Assembly (NCBI RefSeq): GCF_030273445.1
Contig: NZ_CP120678.1
Span: 2,085,501-2,149,500, forward strand
Source of the DNA: Selenobaculum gibii
GTDB taxonomy: Bacteria; Bacillota; Negativicutes; ICN-92133
Length of the DNA stretch: 64,000 nucleotides
Direction: 5' to 3'
This document shows positions 9,134 to 17,171 of this stretch, in pieces. The notes below the pieces were generated by a model that did no database searches, had not been told where the DNA came from, and saw only the letters and a program-made list of their open reading frames with translations. Within the stretch, counting starts at the first letter, position 1; the number at the start of each line of letters is the position of its first letter. Both the position numbers and the translations under genes were made by a program.

Positions 9134-9805
9134 ATGAAATTACTTTTAATTGAAGATGAAGTTAAGTTAAGCGAAGCATTAACTGTCCTGTTGAGGCGAG
9201 CCGGTTATACAGTCGATACAGCTTTAGACGGATTAACAGGATTAAATATGGCTTGTACAAATCCCTATGATGTAATTATTCTCGACCGCATGTTGCCACA
9301 TTTAGACGGTTTATCTGTATTAAAAGAAATACGAAAATTAAAACTTACTATCCCTATACTTTTTTTAACAGCAAAAGATGCTCCTAGTGACCGAGTGGAA
9401 GGTTTAGAGTGTGGAGCAGATGATTATCTAATCAAACCATTTTTTACAGAAGAACTTCTTGCACGTATTAAAGCATTGTTACGCCGTACAAATAAAAAAA
9501 CAACAGACAATACCATTTCTATTGGTGATCTTACGCTTCACATTCTGCACGGAGAAGCGATCAAAGGTAATGAAAAAATTCAATTAACAGCAAAAGAAGC
9601 CGCTCTCTTATCACTGCTTATGCATAATGTCGGACAAGTGATTACCAAAGAGCGAATCATGGAGAAAATCTGGGGCTACGACAGTGATGCTAATATTTCC
9701 AATGTGGATCTTTATATCTATTACCTGCGCAAAAAGCTTAACATTCCTAATATAAAAACAATCCGTGGTATTGGGTACTCATTTGAGGAGGATATTGATG
9801 TTTAA
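9134..9805 (+). CDS. OmpR-family response regulator
   Basis: A 223-residue two-domain regulator. The receiver domain has the acidic pair in LIEDE, the phospho-acceptor Asp in ILDRMLP (about residue 53), a switch Thr in FLTAKD, and Lys in YLIKPF (about 104). The C-terminal winged helix (about 130-220) carries the usual LTAKEAALLSLL and RGIGYSF signatures. The start is behind AAAGGA. The stop codon overlaps the start of the histidine kinase gene, so the pair is co-translated. The stimulus and regulon are unknown; no transporter or other obvious target is adjacent. Confidence 0.92.
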   Translation: MKLLLIEDEVKLSEALTVLLRRAGYTVDTALDGLTGLNMACTNPYDVIILDRMLPHLDGLSVLKEIRKLKLTIPILFLTAKDAPSDRVEGLECGADDYLIKPFFTEELLARIKALLRRTNKKTTDNTISIGDLTLHILHGEAIKGNEKIQLTAKEAALLSLLMHNVGQVITKERIMEKIWGYDSDANISNVDLYIYYLRKKLNIPNIKTIRGIGYSFEEDIDV

Positions 9806-11051
9806 CAAGTTGCGTTTAAAATTAACTTTTATTAACGTCGCTATTATTATGGCATTATTTACAGTTCTTATCACAGGTACCTTTATGTTAACAAACTATG
9901 GCGTAAATCAAGGTTCTTATCACGTGATGAGTAAATTAAGTGAGGAAATTAGGTCTGGCCAGCTTACAGATATTCCAGAACGCAAGCGTCAGCATCCCCC
10001 AACAATCATTGGTATGATTCCCCCACCAGAACCCAGTTTTTTTTATTTAAAGGTAAAAGATCAAAAAATTATCGCTTGTTCCTCAGGGATTACTATTAAA
10101 GATGATTTAATCCCTGCCTTTGTTGAAAAGATTTTAACACTTCCTCAAACTGAAGGAAAAATTTCTTTTGTTAATACGGACATTATCTACACCAAAACAA
10201 TGTTAACCGATTCCGAAACGCTAATCGTATGTAATGATTTATCTAGACAAAATGAGTTGTTACAATCTCAGCTCTACATATTTCTTCTCGTTGGACTCTG
10301 CTGTGCACTTCTTTCCTTTGCTGCAAGCTTCTTCATGGCAAACAAAGCAATAGCACCAATTCGTAAGGCTTTAAAAAATCAAAAGAATTTCGTATCTGAT
10401 GCTTCGCATGAATTAAGAACGCCATTAACAATTATTCAAACCAATTTAGATATTTTAAAAGGAGCAAACAGCAAAGAAACTATCGATGAAAACACTCATT
10501 GGATTCATAATATTCAAGAAGAAACAACTCGCATGTCACAGCTTATTAACTCTCTGTTATTTTTGGCACGCGCCGATGCTAAACAACAGCTACTAAGCAT
10601 GAAAAAAATTCGAATTGATGAATTAATTATCGATACATTGAAATCCATTCAATTATTAGCCGAGAAAAAATCCTTACGACTTAACTATTCATCATTCACT
10701 CCGGCAACGATACTTGCTGATGAACCTAAAATTCGTCAAGTCCTCACCATCATTTTAGACAATGCAATACGTCATACAGATACTAATGGCATAATTACAA
10801 CCAAGCTTACTATTTCTTATGATAAATGTATTATTACAATTAACGATACAGGAGAAGGTATTGCCAAACATCACCTGCCTAAATTATTTGACAGGTTCTA
10901 TCAAGTAGACGAATCTCGTCATAAAGGCGGCAGTGGTCTCGGCCTCTCCTTAGCCAAATGGATTATCGAACAGCATAACGGAAGTATTACAATTGACAGC
11001 CAATTAAAGGAGGGAACTACCGTAACAATCAAATTGCCATTATCAAAATGA
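9798..11051 (+). CDS. Sensor histidine kinase partner of the preceding regulator
   Basis: A kinase of about 417 residues with two membrane helices (about 10-32 and 155-180) flanking a ~120-residue extracytoplasmic sensor domain. A short linker leads to the H-box SDASHELRTPLTII. The ATPase domain has an N-box (ILDNAIRHT), a G1 box (DTGEGI), an F box (LFDRFYQ) and a G2 box (GGSGLGLSLAKW). The frame extends upstream to 9765, but GAGGAGG precedes ATG 9798, which overlaps the regulator stop codon (ATGTTTAA arrangement). The sensor domain has no motif I recognise. Confidence 0.9.
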   Translation: MFNKLRLKLTFINVAIIMALFTVLITGTFMLTNYGVNQGSYHVMSKLSEEIRSGQLTDIPERKRQHPPTIIGMIPPPEPSFFYLKVKDQKIIACSSGITIKDDLIPAFVEKILTLPQTEGKISFVNTDIIYTKTMLTDSETLIVCNDLSRQNELLQSQLYIFLLVGLCCALLSFAASFFMANKAIAPIRKALKNQKNFVSDASHELRTPLTIIQTNLDILKGANSKETIDENTHWIHNIQEETTRMSQLINSLLFLARADAKQQLLSMKKIRIDELIIDTLKSIQLLAEKKSLRLNYSSFTPATILADEPKIRQVLTIILDNAIRHTDTNGIITTKLTISYDKCIITINDTGEGIAKHHLPKLFDRFYQVDESRHKGGSGLGLSLAKWIIEQHNGSITIDSQLKEGTTVTIKLPLSK

Positions 11052-11104
11052 AGTAGTCTTGATTTAAGTGGCGTTTTCAATTTATCTGAATCCTATCTCT
11101 GGAC

Positions 11105-11132
11105 AAAAAGTGCCATTGCAGGCACTTTTTTC
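11105..11132 (+). terminator. Terminator of the two-component operon
   Basis: AAAAAGTGCC (11105-11114) pairs with GGCACTTTTT (11121-11130), with a short loop and a T-run. Confidence 0.75.
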
Positions 11133-11149
11133 ATGACTATACAGACAAA

Positions 11150-11177
11150 AATAATCAGAGCCAAAGCTCTGATTATT
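11150..11177. terminator. Bidirectional terminator between the kinase and htpG
   Basis: A 12-bp perfect stem (11150-11161 with 11166-11177) with a CAAA loop has A-rich and T-rich flanks. It can serve htpG on the minus strand and back up the plus-strand operon. Confidence 0.65.
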
Positions 11178-11182
11178 TTCGA

Positions 11183-11269
11183 ATAAGATAAAATGGATGT
11201 GTGTACTTAGTGAGGTAAGTACATTTGTGATGAAGTAAATGGGTTCATCTACATCTTCTATTATCTTAT
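11183..11269. ncRNA. Candidate three-way-junction RNA structure, strand unknown
   Basis: An outer stem, 9 bp perfect (11183-11191 with 11261-11269), continues as GATGT/ACATC (11196-11200 with 11251-11255). Inside are two hairpins: an 8-bp stem (11202-11209 with 11216-11223, 6-nt loop) and a 6-bp stem (11229-11234 with 11244-11249, 9-nt loop). The joining segments are 1, 5 and 1 nt. Such a compact junction is unlikely by chance. It could be a small RNA, or a structured 3' UTR of htpG when read on the minus strand. I recognise no family. Confidence 0.4.
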
Positions 11270-11312
11270 AGTTTTCTTTGAAAATTCTTTGAAAAACTAA
11301 CCTTACCTAAAA

Positions 11313-13250
11313 TTACTTGTCCGCCATCAATTTTGCAATTTTATTTGCAAAACCAATTGGATCTTCTGGCAAGAGGCCTTCAATCAATAAAGCTTGTGCA
11401 TAAAGCATTTCACAGTAATCTTTAAAGGTATCGTTCTGCTCGCCATTATGAAGTGATTGTAGCCTGCTAAATACTTCATGATGTGGATTGATTTCTAAAA
11501 TACGACTTGCTTTAAACATTGGATTATTTGCTTCAGCAAAAACCTGTTCCATTGACAAGCTGATGCCGTTATCGCCGCTGACTAAACAAACAGCACTTGA
11601 TTTTAGACGGTTACTAATTTTCACATCAGCAATTTTGCCTTCTAAATTTTCTTTCACTGCCTTGATTAAATCTTCGTTATCTTTCGCAATTGTTTCTGTT
11701 TCTTTCTTAACTTCTTGTGATTCTACATCATCGAGATTTAAATCACCACGACTTACAGAATGGAATTTCTTATCACCATATTCACGTAATGCTTCAATAG
11801 CAAATTCATCTACATTATCATATAAGTATAGAACTTCAATGCCCTTTTCTTTCAATAATTCCATTTGCGGTAATCTTTCAATAGTAGCTGCATCTTTACC
11901 AGTTGCATAGTAAATTAAATTTTGACTTTCCGGCATTCTTTCTATATATTCTTTTAATGTTGTAAGGGCTGTGCCTTCTTTAGATGTAGCAAATAGCAAT
12001 AAGTCTTTTAATTTGCTGCTATCTTGAGGAGCAGTGTAGACGCCAATTTTAAAAGATTTTCCGAACTCATTCCAGAACGTTTCGTATCTTTCACGTTCAT
12101 TTTTAAGCATTTTTTCTAAAGTCTTCAATACGTTCTTTTCAAGATTTTTTCCAATTAATTTTAATTCACGACTTTGTTGTAAAAGTTCACGAGAAATGTT
12201 CAAAGAAAAATCTGGCGAATCTACAAGCCCACGCACGAACCGTAAGTAATCTGGCAATAATTCTTTACATTTATCCATGATAAATACATGACGAGAATAT
12301 AATTGAATGCCAGGTTCATAATCCGTATGATATAAATTATATGGTGCACGTTTTGGCAGGAATAACATCGTCGTATATTCCACTGTACCTTCTGCTTTGG
12401 AGTGAATCACTTCAAACGGGTCTTCCCACTCATGGAACAAATTTTTATAAAACTCAGTGTACTCTTCCGGTTTTATTTCGCTCTTATTCTTTGTCCAAAG
12501 TGGACGCATAGAGTTCAATGTACGTACTTCAATACGTTTTACTTTTTCAGCCCCTTCAATTTCTTTTCCTTCATCATCTTTTGGGGTTTCCTCTACTTCA
12601 AAATTCATTTTAATTGGGAAGCGAACGTAATCGGAATATTTTTTTACTAATGCTTCTAAAGCATATTCATTCGTAAAGTCTTCCTCTGCTTTGTCACCAT
12701 AGAATTCTTCACCAAGCGTTAAAATGATGCTTGTCCCACGCGTTTCTTTTTCCGTTTCTTCAATACTGTAACTACCGTCACCTGTGGATTCCCATTTTAC
12801 TGCTTTCGTCTCGCCGGCTTTGCGTGTGATTAAAGTTACTTTTTCTGCTACCATAAATGCAGAATAAAAACCTACGCCAAATTGTCCAATTAAATCTTTA
12901 TCTGTTGTAGATTCTTTTTCTTCTTTTAGTTTTTCTAAAAATGCTTTTGTGCCTGATTTTGCAATCGTTCCAACATTTTCAATCACTTCATCATAAGTCA
13001 TCCCAATTCCATTATCAGAAATCGTTAATGTATGACTATCTTTATCTGGGACTAAGAAAATTTCAAAATCTTCTTTGCCTTCTAGTAATTCTCTATTCGT
13101 CAATGATTCAAAACGAAGTTTATCAATCGCATCTGACGCATTAGATATCAATTCCCTCAAAAATATTTCACGATTCGTATAAATAGAATGAACCATCAAG
13201 TCCAGTAATTGTTTCGTTTCAGCTTGAAACTCGCGCATTTCTTTTGCCAT
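11313..13250 (-). CDS. htpG: HtpG, Hsp90-family molecular chaperone
   Basis: A 645-residue cytoplasmic ATP-dependent chaperone. The N-terminal GHKL ATPase domain has ELISNASDAIDKLRF (residues about 34-48), DNGIGM, an FGVGFYSAF lid segment and GTSIILTL. The middle domain starts near residue 230 with the LWTKN motif and holds the catalytic-loop region SRELLQQ. The C-terminal dimerisation domain ends without the eukaryotic MEEVD tail. Length is normal for bacterial HtpG. The start ATG is followed upstream by AAAGGGG. It is monocistronic, transcribed from a promoter directly followed by a CIRCE operator, so HrcA control is predicted. Confidence 0.97.
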   Translation of the reverse strand: MAKEMREFQAETKQLLDLMVHSIYTNREIFLRELISNASDAIDKLRFESLTNRELLEGKEDFEIFLVPDKDSHTLTISDNGIGMTYDEVIENVGTIAKSGTKAFLEKLKEEKESTTDKDLIGQFGVGFYSAFMVAEKVTLITRKAGETKAVKWESTGDGSYSIEETEKETRGTSIILTLGEEFYGDKAEEDFTNEYALEALVKKYSDYVRFPIKMNFEVEETPKDDEGKEIEGAEKVKRIEVRTLNSMRPLWTKNKSEIKPEEYTEFYKNLFHEWEDPFEVIHSKAEGTVEYTTMLFLPKRAPYNLYHTDYEPGIQLYSRHVFIMDKCKELLPDYLRFVRGLVDSPDFSLNISRELLQQSRELKLIGKNLEKNVLKTLEKMLKNERERYETFWNEFGKSFKIGVYTAPQDSSKLKDLLLFATSKEGTALTTLKEYIERMPESQNLIYYATGKDAATIERLPQMELLKEKGIEVLYLYDNVDEFAIEALREYGDKKFHSVSRGDLNLDDVESQEVKKETETIAKDNEDLIKAVKENLEGKIADVKISNRLKSSAVCLVSGDNGISLSMEQVFAEANNPMFKASRILEINPHHEVFSRLQSLHNGEQNDTFKDYCEMLYAQALLIEGLLPEDPIGFANKIAKLMADK

Positions 13251-13278
13251 TATTCAAACCCCTTTTTCAGTATTATTG

Positions 13279-13305
13279 TTAGCACTCTAACGTCGTGAGT
13301 GCTAA
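13279..13305 (-). promoter_or_regulatory. CIRCE operator (HrcA binding site) of htpG
   Basis: TTAGCACTC, nine spacer bases, GAGTGCTAA: a perfect match to the 9-9-9 CIRCE inverted repeat. It lies between the promoter and the start codon of htpG, in the position where HrcA represses groE and dnaK operons in other bacteria. Confidence 0.95.
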
Positions 13306-13314
13306 TCTATTGAT

Positions 13315-13343
13315 ATAATACCGCGATTTGGCGTTGAAATCAA
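13315..13343 (-). promoter_or_regulatory. Sigma-A promoter of htpG
   Basis: On the minus strand TTGATT (13338-13343) and TATTAT (13315-13320) are exactly 17 bp apart. The predicted transcription start falls at or just before the CIRCE element. Confidence 0.75.
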
Positions 13344-13539
13344 TATCTGATAAAAAAATTATGCTAAATCCTCAAGAAATTTTAGCAATAATTTAACCGC
13401 TTATCATTTATCCCTTTTTATTGAAATTACCCCACCAAAATTTCACGACAAAAATGTGACAAAATCATTCTATCTAATGGATTTTCAAGCAAAATATATC
13501 TTATCGGAAAGCATATCTTTATATAACCATTCTATAAAA

Positions 13540-13569
13540 TAAAGGTTGCAGTAAAAACTACAACCTTTA
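13540..13569 (-). terminator. Terminator of the Cache chemoreceptor gene
   Basis: An AAAGGTTG/CAACCTTT stem is extended by AGT/ACT around an AAAA loop, 15 bp beyond the chemoreceptor stop. The rest of 13344-13584 is AT-rich and holds nothing else I can identify. Confidence 0.6.
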
Positions 13570-13584
13570 CCCATAATTATTTAT

Positions 13585-15360
13585 CTAAATTTTAAATTTA
13601 TTTACTTCTACTCGTAATTCTTGTGCCATTGTCGCTAAGGACTGACTAGCTGTAGCAATTTCATTGACAGATGCGGTTTGTTCTTCTGTTGCTGCAGATA
13701 CCGTTTCTGATTCTTCAGCTACTCTTTTTGTCCTTTCATCGATTGACTGTACAGAAATTACAATTTGTTCTGTTCCCGTAGCCATTTCATGAATCGTCGC
13801 AGCAATTCCTCTAGATTGTTGCGCAACACTTTCTACTAAATTTACAATTGCCTTAAACGATTCTCCCGCACTGATCACTACTTTTGTTCCATCTTGGACT
13901 TCTTTTGTCCCTTTATCCATAGAAAGCACAGCATTATCTGTATCACCTTGAATTTCATGAATTAAATTTGCAATTTGTTTTGCTGCATCTTGTGATTGCT
14001 CTGCAAGTTTTCTTACTTCTTCAGCAACAACTGCAAAGCCACGTCCATGTTCTCCCGCACGTGCCGCTTCTATTGCTGCATTTAGTGCTAATAAATTAGT
14101 TTGTCCAGCAATGCCTGAAATCGTATCAACGATCATTTCGATTTCTTTTGACCGTTCTCCTAATTTTCTTACTACTTGTGCTGAATCATTCACGGCAGCT
14201 TCAATTAAATTCATTTGATTAATCGCATTATCTACATCCGCACCACCCGTTTTAGCAGTCTCAGCGGCTTGAGAAGCTTTATCTGCTGACAGAGATGCAT
14301 TTGCAGATGCTTCTTCAATGCTTGCAGATAATTGCTGAACAACAGAAGAGACCGAGTTTATCGCATCTACCTGTTGATTTGAGGAAGCTGCTACGTCTGT
14401 AATAGATGTTGCAATTTGTCCACTAACTAAAGCCGATTGGTCCGCACTTGCTGTGAGTTCTTCTGATGCAGATGCTACATGCTCAGAAGAGCTTGAAATT
14501 GACTTTAATAAATTTCGCATATTTGAATCTAAAAGATAGAGTGCTTTAATCATCGTGCCAATTTCATCTTTTCGCTGAAAAACTGCTAAACTTCCATCAT
14601 GGGAATAATCGCCTTTTGAATACTTATCAATTTTATTCGTCGCAGCAATAATTGGTGCAGCAAAATATCGTCCAATATAAACTGAAATAAATAAAACAAT
14701 CATTTGAATTACAATCAGAATACCTATAGCAAGTAAAATATCTTTTTTCAAATTTTCATTAAGGCTCTCATTATAGATTGCTGATTTTTTATCGATTTCA
14801 TCCACCCAGTTCCCTGTGCCAATTATCCAATTATAAGGCTTGTACGCTATACTATATGCACGTTTTTTTAATGGCTCACTTTCACCAGGCTTTGGAAAAG
14901 AATATTCCGAATAGCCACCACCATCTTTTTGTCCATTTTGAAGGATTTCTTTTATGTAGTATACACCATTCGGGTCAACATCATTAATTCTAGATTTTCC
15001 TTCTGCCGGGCGTCCTAATAAAACAACATTTATCCCCTCTGCTGTATCAATCCAAAAATATCCTTTTCCATCATCATAACGCAGCTCTCTTACTAAATCT
15101 GCTGCTTGTTTTTTCGCTTGTTCTTCTGTTAGCAATCCTTTTTCCTGATCCTGATGAAATTTTTCTACTAAACTAACTACATTTTGCACTTGTAATCGAA
15201 ACTCATCATTATACTTTTCTTCAAGCTGTGTACGATAAATTTCTCTTGCATTCATATTAGCACTAATCGTCTGATAAATGAAGAATCCACCTATACAAAA
15301 AATAGAGATAATACTGATAAGATTCATTGTTAAGATTATTTGTGTTTTTATTGACTTCAT
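13585..15360 (-). CDS. Methyl-accepting chemotaxis protein with a single Cache sensor domain
   Basis: A 591-residue transmembrane chemoreceptor. Helix 1 is at about residues 8-30. The extracytoplasmic domain (about 35-205) carries the sCache_2 pattern: [16 protein letters not shown], a DPNG segment, and [17 protein letters not shown]. Helix 2 is at about 208-230, followed by a HAMP domain (to about 285). The signalling hairpin (300-591) has the strictly conserved tip [20 protein letters not shown] and [16 protein letters not shown]. It ends without the NWETF methyltransferase tether. The ligand is probably a small organic acid, as for many sCache_2 receptors (inference). Start ATG behind AGGGGGA. 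Confidence 0.92.
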   Translation of the reverse strand: MKSIKTQIILTMNLISIISIFCIGGFFIYQTISANMNAREIYRTQLEEKYNDEFRLQVQNVVSLVEKFHQDQEKGLLTEEQAKKQAADLVRELRYDDGKGYFWIDTAEGINVVLLGRPAEGKSRINDVDPNGVYYIKEILQNGQKDGGGYSEYSFPKPGESEPLKKRAYSIAYKPYNWIIGTGNWVDEIDKKSAIYNESLNENLKKDILLAIGILIVIQMIVLFISVYIGRYFAAPIIAATNKIDKYSKGDYSHDGSLAVFQRKDEIGTMIKALYLLDSNMRNLLKSISSSSEHVASASEELTASADQSALVSGQIATSITDVAASSNQQVDAINSVSSVVQQLSASIEEASANASLSADKASQAAETAKTGGADVDNAINQMNLIEAAVNDSAQVVRKLGERSKEIEMIVDTISGIAGQTNLLALNAAIEAARAGEHGRGFAVVAEEVRKLAEQSQDAAKQIANLIHEIQGDTDNAVLSMDKGTKEVQDGTKVVISAGESFKAIVNLVESVAQQSRGIAATIHEMATGTEQIVISVQSIDERTKRVAEESETVSAATEEQTASVNEIATASQSLATMAQELRVEVNKFKI

Positions 15361-15455
15361 TCTACATTTCCCCCTATCTTTTCCCTAATAGTTTAATTAT
15401 ACTAAATATTCAGAAAAAGAAAAGTAGCCTAAAGTCTTTTCTTATGGATTCCTTG

Positions 15456-16244
15456 TTATTGCATAACATTTTCACCATAAAGAGGCGCTGGAAGACCATA
15501 ACCACCTGCAACAGGAAGGGTTTCTCCTGTAATAAATGCAGATTGATCACTGGCAAAAAATAAAACTGCATTTGCAATATCCTCTGGTTTACCAAATCGT
15601 TTTATTGGAACGTGTTTTAAAAAATTCTCAATAAAATCTTTGCTCATATTGTTCATTGCTGAATTCGTTGCAATTAAGCCTGGCATAATTGCATTACACC
15701 TTACATTTTCACGTGCATATTGTACCGCGATATTTTGCGTTAAAAAATTAATTCCTGCTTTTGAAACACCATAAGCCAACCTTGACACATCAGGTAAAAT
15801 TGCACCTATACTTGAAATATTGACAATGCTACCGCCATTATTTTTTATCATATACGGAATTGCAAATTTGCTAGGCAAATAAACACTTTGAATGTTATCT
15901 TGCAAAATTTCGAAAAAAGTTTCAGTATCTCCTTTTAATAAATCAAAATCCTTTTTCACATTTGTGCGACCATAATTATTAACTAAAATATCAATTTTTC
16001 CTTCAGTAGTTACAGTTTCCTCTACAATTGATTGATAAGTATCAATTTGTGTTGCTTCAAAAAAAAGCGCTTTTGCTCGTCCACCGTTTTTTTCAATCTC
16101 CTTTACTACCTCTTCCCCTGATTCAATCGTTTGCCCCCCAATATATACACTAGCTCCATGTTTCGCTAGTATAATAGCTGAAGCTCTACCAATTCCTTGT
16201 GTTGCCGCTGTAACTAATGCTACTTTTCCATCTAAAATCCCCAT
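15456..16244 (-). CDS. Short-chain dehydrogenase, resembles clostridial 7-alpha-hydroxysteroid dehydrogenase
   Basis: A 262-residue classical SDR. The Rossmann motif is TAATQGIG (about residue 12), with NNYG in place of the common NNAG. The catalytic Ser lies in NISSIG and the Tyr/Lys in YGVSK (about 153-157). From memory, the stretch LVNNYGRTNV, DNIQSVYLPSK, GGSIVNISSIG and IAVQYARENVRCNA closely follows clostridial NADP-dependent 7-alpha-hydroxysteroid dehydrogenases, which oxidise primary bile acids. The frame extends 21 codons upstream, but AGAAGGAG precedes the ATG at 16244 and matches the family N-terminus. Bile-acid activity is inference; other alcohols are possible. Confidence 0.85.
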   Translation of the reverse strand: MGILDGKVALVTAATQGIGRASAIILAKHGASVYIGGQTIESGEEVVKEIEKNGGRAKALFFEATQIDTYQSIVEETVTTEGKIDILVNNYGRTNVKKDFDLLKGDTETFFEILQDNIQSVYLPSKFAIPYMIKNNGGSIVNISSIGAILPDVSRLAYGVSKAGINFLTQNIAVQYARENVRCNAIMPGLIATNSAMNNMSKDFIENFLKHVPIKRFGKPEDIANAVLFFASDQSAFITGETLPVAGGYGLPAPLYGENVMQ

Positions 16245-16324
16245 TCTAACACTCCTTCTCACAAAACAAAGCTTCTTTTTTATAAATTTTATAATTATCT
16301 TGTTCAAAAAAGTAGGATTTATAC

Positions 16325-16363
16325 AAAAAGGGATGCTAACTAATATTAGTTAACATCCCTTTT
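16325..16363 (-). terminator. Terminator of the 16.4-kb secreted protein gene
   Basis: A long stem, AAAAGGGATG...CATCCCTTTT continued by TAACTAAT/ATTAGTTA with one mismatch, lies between the stop at 16412 and the SDR start. Confidence 0.75.
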
Positions 16364-16411
16364 ATCTTACTGATTTCCCGTGCCCGAAAGCCTTTTAATA
16401 ACAAAAATAAT

Positions 16412-16954
16412 TTATTTTGATTTAAAGCTAATTAATCCTTCTTGATATGGATTAATTCTTTCTTTAAATTTATCCATTGGTGAAATTAAAGTTACCATAT
16501 AGTTACGTTTACTTTGAATATATGTAACGGCTTCCTTTTTTTCACCTTTATTAATTGTGTAAAGTGCGGGTTCTTCTTCAATTGGCACTACAGCTACAAC
16601 TTCATTTGCCCCATTATGAAGTAAAAGTTGCATATAGGCATCCAACTCCTGCGTTGGCATATCTTTCAATTTTGGCATATCTTTATCCGTAAAAGCATCA
16701 ACTAAAATTAGCCAACCATACTTCACTTCATTCGCATCTCCCTCAAATACTAAGAGGACCCCTTTTTCATCCTGTGTTCGATTTAAAGAAATAATGCCTT
16801 GCGGTTTATCTGGGCAAGTAATAGAAAAACCATATTCCGTATTCGTATATGTATATGGAGCTGCCTCAGTTCTAAGTGGTAGCACGATTATTGCAAAAAG
16901 AGTTACTGCAAAAATAAATAAATGTTTCTTACTTTGATAAAATAGTTTTTTCAT
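16412..16954 (-). CDS. Secreted protein of unknown function
   Basis: A 180-residue protein with a clear signal peptide: basic start, a hydrophobic core at about residues 12-27, and a likely signal peptidase cut after TEA-A near residue 32. The mature part begins YTYTNTEYGFSITCPDKP, a pattern common in small exported proteins that resemble PsbP/MOG1-like folds ('YGFSI..P' opening). No catalytic motif or cysteine pair is visible. It has its own terminator and stands alone downstream of the RND operon. I do not assign a function. Confidence 0.75.
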   Translation of the reverse strand: MKKLFYQSKKHLFIFAVTLFAIIVLPLRTEAAPYTYTNTEYGFSITCPDKPQGIISLNRTQDEKGVLLVFEGDANEVKYGWLILVDAFTDKDMPKLKDMPTQELDAYMQLLLHNGANEVVAVVPIEEEPALYTINKGEKKEAVTYIQSKRNYMVTLISPMDKFKERINPYQEGLISFKSK

Positions 16955-17114
16955 TCGTTTATTCCTCCTACTTTATTTATTCAATGATCAATCTGCTTAA
17001 AAAAGCTATTATTTCATTGAATGTTTCAACTGTCCATAGAGATTTCTAATCGTTTTCTATAGCAGTCTACTTATCTTAGTTTTACCATTATACTACAGTT
17101 TTGAGGATTTTAAA

Positions 17115-17147
17115 AGAAATGCGTTTGGCTATGCCAAACGCATTTCT
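17115..17147 (-). terminator. Terminator of the RND efflux operon
   Basis: A 15-bp perfect stem (17115-17129 with 17133-17147) with a 3-nt loop, 24 bp past the RND pump stop codon. Confidence 0.75.
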
Positions 17148-17171
17148 AAAATAAAGCCTATTGAAAATATT

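Noticed and set aside
13344-13539. Gene between the htpG promoter and the chemoreceptor terminator
   Set aside because: No frame of useful length with a ribosome site; AT-rich spacer only.
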